The position numbers and the translations under genes were made by a program. A DNA stretch of 64,000 bases, taken from contig NZ_JACVAK010000001.1 in assembly GCF_014851805.1 (NCBI RefSeq), forward strand, positions 558,001-622,000, read 5' to 3'. Shown in pieces: positions 23,841-31,732 of this stretch. How positions within the stretch are numbered: position 1 is the stretch's first letter; each line of letters opens with the position of its first letter. Source of the DNA: Pseudoxanthomonas sp. PXM02 (GTDB lineage Bacteria > Pseudomonadota > Gammaproteobacteria > Xanthomonadales > Xanthomonadaceae). The notes beneath the pieces are model-generated. The model worked only from the letters and a program-made list of their open reading frames with translations. It searched no databases and had not been told where the DNA came from.

Positions 23841-24130
23841 ACTTGCGCGCAAGACAGAAACACTCGCCGGCAAGTCTCCGCGGCTTGCGCGCAACCCCCG
23901 GACGCTTGTCGCGGCAAGCCCGCGAGACTCGCCGGCGACTCTCAATGTGAGAGGCGCAAGCCTTGGAGGCTTGCGCGCGAGCATCCGAGGCTTGCAGGCG
24001 GGTCTGTGAGGCTTGCAGTGCAAGGCGCCGGAACTTGCGCGCAAGTCTAGACGAGTCGCGCGCAAGGTGGCGGCATGTCGAAGCCGGGATTCGGAGGGTT
24101 GCGGACGAGCCGCGGAGGCTTGCGGACCGC
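23841..24130. repeat. Degenerate 21-nt-period repeat array
   Basis: Roughly a dozen imperfect copies of a unit whose start reads RCTTGC or ACTCG. Starts fall at 23841, 23862, 23883 and 23904 (exact 21-nt steps), then 23927, 23969, 23990, 24011 and 24033. The sequence ACTTGCGCGCAAG, containing a palindromic core, occurs exactly at 23841-23853 and 24033-24045. No convincing start or ribosome binding site for a protein precedes it. The region lies between the 160-aa gene and interspersed repeats. Function unknown. Confidence 0.7.
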
Positions 24131-24135
24131 TTTCG

Positions 24136-24167
24136 TAGGATGGGTTGAGCCGCAGGCGATACCCATC
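24136..24167 (+). repeat. 32-bp interspersed repeat, copy 1
   Basis: Begins TAGGATGGGTTGAGCC and ends GGCGATACCCATC. Copy 2 (24247-24278) is its perfect reverse complement, 79 nt away, so the pair forms an inverted repeat that could fold into a long hairpin. The type is familiar in Xanthomonadaceae intergenic DNA. Confidence 0.9.
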
Positions 24168-24246
24168 ACGCATGTTCTACGCGACAAGGTTCGGCCGGAT
24201 CGTGGTCGCGTTGTTCCGTACCGGCATTCCCGACACTGACCGCATC

Positions 24247-24278
24247 GATGGGTATCGCCTGCGGCTCAACCCATCCTA
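24247..24278 (-). repeat. 32-bp interspersed repeat, copy 2
   Basis: Perfect reverse complement of the copy at 24136-24167 and identical in orientation and sequence to the copy at 24661-24692. It sits 4 nt past the stop of the small membrane protein gene at 24283-24615. Confidence 0.9.
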
Positions 24279-24282
24279 GGTG

Positions 24283-24615
24283 CTACATCCGATCGGTGGC
24301 GACGGCCCAAATCCCCAGCCCCAACAGGGCGATCAAAACGCAGGCAGGACCGAAAACAACCGCCAGCCAAAGCGACATGCGCTTGAAGGGGAAGGACAGA
24401 ACGCCCGCCAGAACACTCCCCACAAGAATGCTGCCCCAGAAGTAGATGTTGCCGATGCCACGTTCGCCCGGAAAGAGAATTTCGGCTGCGATAAAGATCG
24501 CGGAAGGAATGACGATCAATCCGGACAGGAAGGCAACCACGGCGTGGAGAACGCGACCTCTCGATTCGACGTCTGGCCTCAAGTCGGCATCGGGTGGTGA
24601 GTAAGGGCTATTCAC
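24283..24615 (-). CDS. Small membrane protein flanked by direct repeats
   Basis: A 110-aa protein, MNSPYSPPDADLRPDVESRG, with about three transmembrane segments (VLHAVVAFLSGLIVIPSAIF, FWGSILVGSVLAGVLSF, LWLAVVFGPACVLIALLGLG). The gene lies precisely between the direct 32-bp repeats at 24247 and 24661 and reads somewhat lower in GC than its neighbours, which suggests an inserted or accessory gene. No family recognised. Confidence 0.7.
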   Translation of the reverse strand: MNSPYSPPDADLRPDVESRGRVLHAVVAFLSGLIVIPSAIFIAAEILFPGERGIGNIYFWGSILVGSVLAGVLSFPFKRMSLWLAVVFGPACVLIALLGLGIWAVATDRM

Positions 24616-24660
24616 GGTGTCTCTTCACCGGTCGAAAGACGGGGTCTGGCTGATCTACCC

Positions 24661-24692
24661 GATGGGTATCGCCTGCGGCTCAACCCATCCTA
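24661..24692 (-). repeat. 32-bp interspersed repeat, copy 3
   Basis: Identical to the copy at 24247-24278 and in the same orientation, so together they bracket one small membrane protein gene as direct repeats. Confidence 0.9.
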
Positions 24693-24702
24693 CGGAATAT
24701 GG

Positions 24703-25038
24703 CTAATCGAAGCACATGCCCCCGACAACCACGCCCGCTTTTATCTCGTCGTAGCATCCATAGATGTCGTGCGTATCTTTCTGACATGTGCCGGTCGCCT
24801 CGGCGCCGATGACCGCGTCCGGGGCCGCTTTGCAAAGGCCCTCGCACTCCGAACCATCCTTGCATGCCTTTCCGGCGTCCGGGTAAGGGATGACACAGGC
24901 GGGCGTGCCAAACATGCCGACGCCTTGCACGGCTCCACCTCGCGCGTTGCATTGGGCAACATCAACCCTGGGAGGTGAGGCACAGGCCACGCAAGCCAAG
25001 GCAACCAGCAGTGAAGTCAACCCGTAACGTCGCGGCAT
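24703..25038 (-). CDS. Small cysteine-rich lipoprotein
   Basis: A 111-aa product starting MPRRYGLTSLLVALACVACA, with AAGG 8 nt before the ATG at 25038. It carries a lipoprotein or Sec signal ending in a Cys-containing AC-VAC region. The mature part is cysteine-rich: CNARGG, ACVIPYPDAGKACKDGSE, CEGLCK, GTCQK and GCYDE. These cysteines probably pair as disulfides in the periplasm. The pattern resembles small secreted Cys-rich proteins seen in Xanthomonadaceae, but no function is known. Confidence 0.7.
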   Translation of the reverse strand: MPRRYGLTSLLVALACVACASPPRVDVAQCNARGGAVQGVGMFGTPACVIPYPDAGKACKDGSECEGLCKAAPDAVIGAEATGTCQKDTHDIYGCYDEIKAGVVVGGMCFD

Positions 25039-25103
25039 CGTCGACCTTGGCATTTGATTAAGCGGACCCGCGAAGCGGCTTCGACTTGAGTGGACCATCA
25101 AGG

Positions 25104-25487
25104 TTACGCATCGCACGCGGGCGATACCGCCGGCGCAGGACTGATGTAGGTGACCTCGCCCTTGCAGACCAGATACGCAAACGACGTGCTGATGACGCCG
25201 GCACCCGGAATGGTCGCCGTGTGCATGACTTCGCCGGAAGGCGATACCAGCCTGACGCGTGCGCTGTCCGGACTGGCGGCGCTTCCCGGCGTCGCAAGCT
25301 CCAGCGAGGAGCCATCGGACAGGCGAAGCGTTGCGGCCTGTCTGGACGGCAACTGGAGATCGAGCGCAACGGGAGCCGATCCATCCTGCTGCACCGTGCC
25401 CGTGAACTGGACGCGCTCGGGTGCGGCAGCGGATGTGGCCAGAGAAACGCCTGTCAGAAGAAACCCTGCAGCGACGACTTTCATCAT
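25104..25487 (-). CDS. Small secreted protein
   Basis: A 127-aa product starting MMKVVAAGFLLTGVSLATSA, a Sec signal. The mature beta-rich domain includes FTGTVQQDGSAPVALDLQLP and ends PAPAVSPACDA. The ATG at 25487 overlaps the stop of the upstream gene (ATGATGA), so translation is coupled. Unknown function. Confidence 0.65.
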   Translation of the reverse strand: MMKVVAAGFLLTGVSLATSAAAPERVQFTGTVQQDGSAPVALDLQLPSRQAATLRLSDGSSLELATPGSAASPDSARVRLVSPSGEVMHTATIPGAGVISTSFAYLVCKGEVTYISPAPAVSPACDA

Positions 25488-25783
25488 GTACATCCCTGTC
25501 GATGGTTGGATGGCGTGCCGACGGACAAACCGGCATCGCGCCAGGCGGCGTTGAACTGCTCGGTGGACATGCAGGCGGTTTTGCGGCTGACGTCCACCGA
25601 TTGAAGGTCGAACAGGAAGAAGGCGGAGACCGGATCCGGTGCGCGATGCATAGGATTGCCGGAACGATCGAAGCCGATCTCCCGCAGCACCGATCCGTCG
25701 ATATCGCACTCCGTGACGACGTGGGCGAGTCCGACGCTCTCCAGATCGACGATGTCGTCCTTGCCCCAGCGCAGATAGATCAT
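25484..25783 (-). CDS. Hypothetical protein coupled to a small secreted protein
   Basis: A 99-aa product starting MIYLRWGKDDIVDLESVGLA, with a good GGAGGGG ribosome binding site 5-6 nt before the ATG. It has no signal peptide. The ending KTACMSTEQFNAAWRDAGLS carries one cysteine and a helical tail. I do not recognise a family. Its stop overlaps the start of the secreted protein gene, so the two are likely one operon. Confidence 0.6.
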   Translation of the reverse strand: MIYLRWGKDDIVDLESVGLAHVVTECDIDGSVLREIGFDRSGNPMHRAPDPVSAFFLFDLQSVDVSRKTACMSTEQFNAAWRDAGLSVGTPSNHRQGCT

Positions 25784-26011
25784 CCATGCCCCTCCGCAAA
25801 CTACGCGACAGCGGATCCGTGAATGCGGCCGCCCCCCATGCAATACAGCGGGATCTTAGGGCTGCCACGTCCGACCAACAAGCCGATGCGCGAACGGCGC
25901 GCCTCCTGCTGAACGCCCCACCACCGGAACACGCCAGCTTCACGACAGCGTGACCACCCCGCACCTAAGTTCGAGGCCACGACAGCATCGCGCGCGGCGC
26001 GGAGGGACACG

Positions 26012-26302
26012 ATGACGACGATCAGGCTCCGGGCCACCGGCCCACAGACCGGCTTCGATGCCTTGATGGCGGCGCTGGAAGGCGTCGACGGCGTGGAGCG
26101 CCTGGAGGAGCTGGCGGACCTGATGCCGCACATGGACGACGACGATTCCAGTTCCGCCGGGCTGCCCGACGACATCGGTGCAAGCGACGTGCACGACGTG
26201 GAAGTCGAGGTGGCCTCGCCCTATGCCGAGACCGTGACCGCCACCGCCGACGGGATCGCCGCGCAGTACGGTCTGGTGATCGAGTACGTCGACGACTTCT
26301 GA
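26012..26302 (+). CDS. Small protein adjacent to topoisomerase IB
   Basis: A 96-aa product from an ATG preceded by GGAGGGAC. It is acidic, with EELADLMPHMDDDDSSSAGL in the middle and a C-terminal DGIAAQYGLVIEYVDDF. It looks like a small regulatory or adaptor protein. It ends 6 nt before the topoisomerase start, suggesting co-transcription. No named family is recognised. Confidence 0.65.
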   Translation: MTTIRLRATGPQTGFDALMAALEGVDGVERLEELADLMPHMDDDDSSSAGLPDDIGASDVHDVEVEVASPYAETVTATADGIAAQYGLVIEYVDDF

Positions 26303-26308
26303 GCCGTC

Positions 26309-27310
26309 GTGGCCGGCCTGCACTACACCTCCGACGCCATGCCCGGCCTGCGCCGCCGTCGGCGCGGGCGCGGCTTCGCCTACCTGGATGCACGCGGCCG
26401 CGCGATCCGCGATGCGGCCACCCTCGCGCGCATCCGCCAACTGGCGATTCCCCCGGCCTATACCGATGTCTGGATCTGCCCCGACGCAAGTGGCCACCTG
26501 CAGGCGACCGGCCGCGATGCGCGCGGGCGCAAGCAGTACCGCTACCACGCCGCGTGGCAGGCCGAGCGTGGTGCGCGCAAGTACGACCGCCTGATCGCCT
26601 TCGCCGATGCCCTGCCCCGCCTGCGCCGCCAGGTGCGCGCCGACCTCGCTCTGCCCGGCTTGCCGCGCGAGAAGATCGTCGCGCTCGTCGTCGCCCTGCT
26701 CGGGCACACGCTGCTGCGCGTCGGCAACGCGAGCTACCAGAAGGAAAACGGTTCGTACGGCCTGACCACGCTGCGCAACGTGCACGCGCACTTCATCGCT
26801 GCCGGCGAAGTGCGCTTCGCGTTCCGCGGCAAAGGCGGCAAACCGCTCGAATCCAGCGTGTCCGATGCGCGGCTGGTGAAACTGGTGCGCCAGTGCCGGC
26901 AGCTGCCGGGTCAGGCGCTGTTCCAGTACCGCGAGGACGGCAAGGTGCAGCGCATCACCTCGGGCGACGTCAACGCGTACCTGCATGCGCACCTCGACGG
27001 GCCGTACACGGCGAAGGATTTCCGCACGCTGGGCGCCACCCTGCTCGCCTTCCGCACGCTCGCCGGCACGGACGTGCCCGACGAGGACGACGCTGCGCAG
27101 CGCACGCGGATAAGACAGGCGGTGTTGCGGGGCGCCGCCGACCTGCTGGGCAACACGCCGCGCATCTGCGAGAAGAACTACGTGGATCCGCGCGTGTTCA
27201 CCGGCTGGGAAGCCGGCCAGCTGCAACGCGCGGCGCGTGGTGCGAGTGGCCCGCGGCAATGGGAGAACGCGGCGATCCGTTACCTGCGGCGCGCACAGCG
27301 CGGCAGCTGA
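26309..27310 (+). CDS. DNA topoisomerase IB (poxvirus/bacterial type)
   Basis: A 333-aa type IB topoisomerase that relaxes supercoils via a 3'-phosphotyrosyl intermediate. Residues 9-30 match the TopoIB N-terminus (SDAMPGLRRRRRGRGFAYLD). Catalytic Arg137 lies in LLRVGNASYQKENGSYGLTT, Lys175 in FRGKGGKPLE, Arg239 in YTAKDFRTLGAT and nucleophile Tyr291 in ICEKNYVDPRVF. The family often has H or N where this has the L-G pair after R239, a possible activity change. A GTG at 26309 is used; an ATG at 26339 is possible. Confidence 0.9.
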   Translation: MAGLHYTSDAMPGLRRRRRGRGFAYLDARGRAIRDAATLARIRQLAIPPAYTDVWICPDASGHLQATGRDARGRKQYRYHAAWQAERGARKYDRLIAFADALPRLRRQVRADLALPGLPREKIVALVVALLGHTLLRVGNASYQKENGSYGLTTLRNVHAHFIAAGEVRFAFRGKGGKPLESSVSDARLVKLVRQCRQLPGQALFQYREDGKVQRITSGDVNAYLHAHLDGPYTAKDFRTLGATLLAFRTLAGTDVPDEDDAAQRTRIRQAVLRGAADLLGNTPRICEKNYVDPRVFTGWEAGQLQRAARGASGPRQWENAAIRYLRRAQRGS

Positions 27311-27322
27311 TCCGCGCGTGCA

Positions 27323-28219
27323 TCAGCGCCCGCGGACGTAGCGGCTGGGCGGCTCGCCCACGCGCCGGCTGAAGGCCACGCTGAAGGCGCTGGTCGAGCC
27401 ATAGCCCACGCGCTCGGCCACCTGCGCCACGGTGAGTTCGCCCTGGGCGAGCAGGTCCTTGGCGACTTCCATGCGCCACGTTGCCAGATACTCCATCGGC
27501 GCCACGCCGACGGCGCGGGTGAAGCGGTCGAAGAAGGTGGAACGCGACAACGCCGCGGCGTCCGCCAGTTCGGCCACCGTCCACGCGTGCGCGATATCCG
27601 CATGGATGCGCGTGAGCGCGCGCGCCAGCCGTTCGTCGCCCAGTCCACGCAGCAGGCCCGGCGGCGCATCCAGCGCACTGGTCCAGCGCATGGCTTCCAC
27701 CAGCAGCATCTCGACCAGACGCGACAGCAGGTAGTCGCTGCCGGGCTGCTGCGCCTCGTATTCCTCGCCGACCATCTGCACGAGCTGCTGCAGGCGTTGC
27801 GATCCCTGCACGTGCACGATCACCGGCAGCAGCGAGGCCAGCAGGCCGGCCTGCTTCGTATCGAACAGGAAGGCGCCGCCCAGCGAGCGCATGTCGGGCG
27901 GTCCATCCGGATCGCCGTGGCGCAGTTCGCCGCGTCCGCCCGGCACCACGCGCGGATCGATGAAGACCGGCGGCGCCGGCACGAAGCTGGAGAGGGTGAA
28001 TGGCGGCGTGGTGGGCAGCAGCACGAAATCGCCCGCGCGCAGGGTGACGGGGTCGTGCCCGTCCACGGCCAGCAGTGCGCTGCCTTCCAGCACGATGCAG
28101 AACCCGGGCAGCCCGTAGTCGGCATAGCGCACGGCCCAGTTGCCCTTGCCGCTGATGACGTTGGCGAAGACCGAGCGCGGATGCAGCAGGCGCACGACAT
28201 CGGAGAGCGGGTCAGCCAT
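27323..28219 (-). CDS. AraC-family regulator with cupin sensor domain
   Basis: A 298-aa regulator. The N-terminal cupin/AraC-binding domain (about 20-160; FCIVLEGSALLAVDGHDPVT, GDFVLLPTTPPF) is a ligand sensor. The C-terminal HTH (about 195-298) reads IHADIAHAWTVAELADAAAL, STFFDRFTRAVGVAPMEYLA and ERVGYGSTSAFSVAFSRRVG. It is divergent from the SDR gene at 28318 across a 98-nt gap, so it probably controls that gene. Ligand unknown. Confidence 0.9.
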   Translation of the reverse strand: MADPLSDVVRLLHPRSVFANVISGKGNWAVRYADYGLPGFCIVLEGSALLAVDGHDPVTLRAGDFVLLPTTPPFTLSSFVPAPPVFIDPRVVPGGRGELRHGDPDGPPDMRSLGGAFLFDTKQAGLLASLLPVIVHVQGSQRLQQLVQMVGEEYEAQQPGSDYLLSRLVEMLLVEAMRWTSALDAPPGLLRGLGDERLARALTRIHADIAHAWTVAELADAAALSRSTFFDRFTRAVGVAPMEYLATWRMEVAKDLLAQGELTVAQVAERVGYGSTSAFSVAFSRRVGEPPSRYVRGR

Positions 28220-28317
28220 TCCGGACGCTCGCTAAATAAATCACGACGATCTGTTATCGATCATCCGATGAGGCTGGCCTATCGTGCCTCCCGCGTCAAC
28301 CCACTCTCGGAGAACAC

Positions 28318-29061
28318 ATGAAGACCGTCCTGATCACCGGCTGCTCTTCCGGCTACGGCCTGGAGACTGCCCGCCACTTCCTGGCCCACGGCTGGAACGT
28401 CATCGCCACCCAGCGCCAGCCGCGCGAAGACCTGCTGCCCGCCTCCTCCCGCCTGCGCCTGCTGGCGCTGGACGTCACCCGGCCCGACAGCATCGCGGCG
28501 GCGATCGACGCGGCGGGTCCGATCGACGCGCTGGTCAACAACGCGGGCATCGGCCTGTTCGGTGCATTCGAAGCCACGCCGATGTCCACGGTGCGCGAGG
28601 TGTTCGAGACCAACACCTTCGGCACGATGGCGATGTGTCAGGCGGTGATCCCGCAGTTCCGCGAACGCGGTGCCGGCGTCATCGTCAACGTCACCTCCAG
28701 CGCCACGCTGGCGCCGTTCCCGCTGGTCGCTGCCTACACCGCGAGCAAGACGGCGGTGGAAGGTTTCACCGCATCGCTGCGGCACGAACTGGCGGCGTTC
28801 GGCGTACGCGCCGTGCTGGTCGAACCGGGCTACGGACCGTCCACGCGGTTCACCGTCAACGGACAGCAGCGCATGCAGGGACTGATTCCCGAGCACTACC
28901 AGCCGTATGCGCACAGCGTGTTCGCCGGACTCGGCCGCAGCACCGCCGTGACCCTGGAAACCGACGTGGCGGAAGGCGTGTGGCACGCGGTCCACGACAT
29001 TGACGGACAGCTGCATTTCCCGGCCGGCGCCGACGCGGTGGCGCTGGCGGCACAGCGCTAG
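28318..29061 (+). CDS. Short-chain dehydrogenase/reductase
   Basis: A 247-aa classical SDR. The cofactor motif TGCSSGYG is at 7-14, NNAG at 74-77, and the catalytic residues Ser127/128, Tyr140 and Lys144 (AAYTASKTAVEG). GGAGAA lies 5 nt upstream of the ATG. Without D-x-x-D in the loop the coenzyme preference is open. It is divergent from an AraC regulator, the likely regulatory partner. Substrate unknown. Confidence 0.9.
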   Translation: MKTVLITGCSSGYGLETARHFLAHGWNVIATQRQPREDLLPASSRLRLLALDVTRPDSIAAAIDAAGPIDALVNNAGIGLFGAFEATPMSTVREVFETNTFGTMAMCQAVIPQFRERGAGVIVNVTSSATLAPFPLVAAYTASKTAVEGFTASLRHELAAFGVRAVLVEPGYGPSTRFTVNGQQRMQGLIPEHYQPYAHSVFAGLGRSTAVTLETDVAEGVWHAVHDIDGQLHFPAGADAVALAAQR

Positions 29062-29065
29062 CGCG

Positions 29066-30067
29066 TCACGCAGGGAAGCGGATCGGCGCCGCATCCTGCC
29101 AAGTCATGACCAACGTGCTGCCGACGGCGGGCGGCGTTGCGGGGCCGAGGTCGACGTCCAGGCAGTCGCCATTCGGCAACTGCACGCGGCCTTCGAAATG
29201 CGGACCGCGGAACGTCACTGCGGTCAGCACGCCGCGCAGGTGGCCGGCGGGATCCGGACGCAGGTCGCCGGGTCGCAGCAGCACGTCGCCCTCGCCTCCT
29301 GCCTGCAGCACGGCGGCGGGCACCAGCACGCCGCGCCCGATGAAACGGGCCACCTCGCGGTGCGCGGGGTGCCGGTACAGGCGGTCGGGGCGATCCCATT
29401 GCAGCAGGTCGCCCTGCGCCATCACGCCGACGCGGTCCGCCATGGCGAAGGCTTCGGACTGGTCGTGGGTGACGAACAGCGAGGTCGTCTCCGCCGCCTT
29501 CAACAGACTGCGCAGATCCGCGGCGAGGCGCGCACGGGTCTGCACGTCGAGGCTGGAGAAGGGTTCGTCCAGCAGCAACAGCGATGGACGCGGCGCGAGC
29601 GCACGCGCCAGGGCGACGCGCTGCTGCTGTCCGCCGGAGAGTTCATGCGGATAGGCGCGTGCGGCATCGCGCAGGCAGACCAACTCCAGCAGTTCCTGCA
29701 CGCGCGCGGCGCGCGGCGCGGACGCGAGCGTGTGGATGCCGAAGGCGATGTTGCCGGCGACATCCAGATGCGGGAACAACGCGTAGTCCTGGAACATCAT
29801 GCCGACGCGCCGCTGTTCCGGTGCCAGCGCGTGGTGCTGTCCCGCGAGCTCGATGCCGTCGAGCACGATGCGGCCACCGGTGATCGGTTCGAAGCCGGCG
29901 ATGGCGCGCAATGCGGTGGTCTTGCCGCAGCCAGAGGCGCCCAGCAGTGCGCCGATCTCGCCGCGCGGCAGTGCCAGCGACAGGCCCTGCACCACCGTGC
30001 GCCATCCGTCCGGACCGGGATACCCGACCGCTACGCCGTCCAGTTCCAGCCAAGCGTCCTGCGTCAT
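29066..30067 (-). CDS. ABC transporter ATP-binding protein (Fe3+ type)
   Basis: A 333-aa ATPase. Walker A is GASGCGKTT, signature LSGGQQQR, Walker B LLLLDEPFSS and H-loop VTHDQSE. A C-terminal TOBE-like regulatory region follows the nucleotide domain. The ATG at 30067 overlaps the permease stop by ATGA. With the permease and substrate-binding genes this is a complete FbpABC/FutABC-type iron(III) importer; substrate is inferred from the binding protein. Confidence 0.9.
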   Translation of the reverse strand: MTQDAWLELDGVAVGYPGPDGWRTVVQGLSLALPRGEIGALLGASGCGKTTALRAIAGFEPITGGRIVLDGIELAGQHHALAPEQRRVGMMFQDYALFPHLDVAGNIAFGIHTLASAPRAARVQELLELVCLRDAARAYPHELSGGQQQRVALARALAPRPSLLLLDEPFSSLDVQTRARLAADLRSLLKAAETTSLFVTHDQSEAFAMADRVGVMAQGDLLQWDRPDRLYRHPAHREVARFIGRGVLVPAAVLQAGGEGDVLLRPGDLRPDPAGHLRGVLTAVTFRGPHFEGRVQLPNGDCLDVDLGPATPPAVGSTLVMTWQDAAPIRFPA

Positions 30068-31722
30068 GCGGCGCACCTCCCCATGCGATGGCCGGCACGC
30101 GCCAGCAGCACGACCGGCAACAGGCCGGCCACCACGATCAGTAGCGCCGCGATGGCGCCTTCCTCATACGCGCCACGCGCGGCATCGGCGTACAGCCAGG
30201 TCGCCAGTGTGTCGAAACCCAGCGGCCGCAGCAGCAGCGTCGCCGGCAGTTCCTTCATCACGTCGACGAATACCAGCAAGGCGCCCGCCGCCAGCGCCGG
30301 TCGAAGCAACGGCAGATGCACGCGGCGCAGTACGGCGGCGGGTGTCTCGCCGAGGCTGCGCGCGGCATCGTCCAGCGACGGTGCGATGCGCTCCATGCCC
30401 GCTTCGAGGTTGCCGATGGCGATGGTCAGGAACCGCAGCGTGTACGCGATCACCAGCGCGGCGGCCGAACCCATCAGCCACAGCTGTGGCCGAACATCGA
30501 ACGGCGCCAGCAGTGCGGACAGACCGGCATCGAACGCGCCCATCGGCGCCAGCAGGCCCAGCGCGAGCACGGTGCCGGGAATGGCGTAGCCCAGGCTGGC
30601 ACTGCGCAGGCTGATCGCCTCCACGCGGGAGTGCCGCCGCGCGCGCGCTAGTCGCAGCGCCCACACCACCACCAGCGCCGCGACCAGGGTGAGTGCGGTG
30701 GCCAGCACGGCGACTTTCAGGGTGTTCCACAGGCTGTCCAGCAATTGCGGCGACAACCCGGCCTGCCGCCAGCGCTGCCAGCCGCTCATCGCCAGGTGCG
30801 CGAACGGCAACAGGAAGCCGATCGTCACCGGCAACAACGTTGCCACGAACGCGGCAAACGCGCCGATGCCGCGCAGGCGCGTGGGCTGCATCGGCTGCGG
30901 GCGTCGCGCCGTGGCGTAGCGCTGCCGCCGTCGTGCGTAGCGCTCCAGCGCCAGCAATGCCAGCACCACCGCCAGCATGCCCAGCGCGATCTGCGCCGCA
31001 CCGGCCAGATCACCACGCGCGATCCAGGTGGTGTAGACGGACACGGTGAGCGTCTGCACGCCGAGGAATTCGGACGCGCCGATGTCATTGAGGGCTTCCA
31101 GTAGCGCCAGCACCATGCCGACCGCGATCGCCGGTCGCGCCAGCGGCAGCGCCACGCGATGGAACAGCGACGACGCCGGCGTACCCAGCGAGCGCGCGGC
31201 ATCCAGCAGGCCGCCGGCCTGCGTCATGAACATCGCGCGGGTGGTCAGGTAGACATACGGATACAGCACGAAACCCAGCAGCACGATGCAGCCCACCAGC
31301 GAGCGCGCATCCGGCAGGCGCAGGTCGCGCGGATCATCGATGCCGAGGACCGCACGCAGACCACCATGCAGCGGACCGAGCGGATGCAGCAGGTCGAGGT
31401 AGACGTAGGCAACGACGTAGGTGGGCACCGCGAGCGGCAGCAGCAATGCCCACGCCATCACGCGGCGACCCGGAAACGCGTACGCCGTCACCAGCCAGGC
31501 GGTGCCCGTACCCACGACGCCGACGATCACGCCGACGCCAGCCAGCAGCAGCAACGTGTTCACGCCCGCCTGCGGCAACACATGGCGCGCGAGGTGCGCC
31601 CACAGCCCGCCACTGCCACCGGCGGCTTCTACCACCAGCGCGATCAGCGGCGCCACCGCGGCCAGCCCGATGCCGGCCGCGGCGATGCGCCATCCTGCGG
31701 GCAGCCGGCGGGCTGTCCTCAT
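30064..31722 (-). CDS. ABC transporter permease (Fe3+ type, fused double permease)
   Basis: A 552-aa permease with two BPD_transp-1 halves of about six helices each, giving about 12 transmembrane segments. Cytoplasmic loop motifs resemble EAA loops: LDAARSLGTPASSLFHRVAL in the first half and LDDAARSLGETPAAVLRRVH in the second. This single-polypeptide form is the FbpB/SfuB arrangement. The gene begins 10 nt downstream of the binding-protein stop and overlaps the ATPase start. Inner membrane. Confidence 0.9.
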   Translation of the reverse strand: MRTARRLPAGWRIAAAGIGLAAVAPLIALVVEAAGGSGGLWAHLARHVLPQAGVNTLLLLAGVGVIVGVVGTGTAWLVTAYAFPGRRVMAWALLLPLAVPTYVVAYVYLDLLHPLGPLHGGLRAVLGIDDPRDLRLPDARSLVGCIVLLGFVLYPYVYLTTRAMFMTQAGGLLDAARSLGTPASSLFHRVALPLARPAIAVGMVLALLEALNDIGASEFLGVQTLTVSVYTTWIARGDLAGAAQIALGMLAVVLALLALERYARRRQRYATARRPQPMQPTRLRGIGAFAAFVATLLPVTIGFLLPFAHLAMSGWQRWRQAGLSPQLLDSLWNTLKVAVLATALTLVAALVVVWALRLARARRHSRVEAISLRSASLGYAIPGTVLALGLLAPMGAFDAGLSALLAPFDVRPQLWLMGSAAALVIAYTLRFLTIAIGNLEAGMERIAPSLDDAARSLGETPAAVLRRVHLPLLRPALAAGALLVFVDVMKELPATLLLRPLGFDTLATWLYADAARGAYEEGAIAALLIVVAGLLPVVLLARAGHRMGRCAA

Positions 31723-31732
31723 CGCGCGACGA

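Noticed and set aside
23841-24130. CRISPR array
   Set aside because: Units are degenerate, contiguous and 21 nt; no conserved direct repeats with unique spacers and no cas genes.
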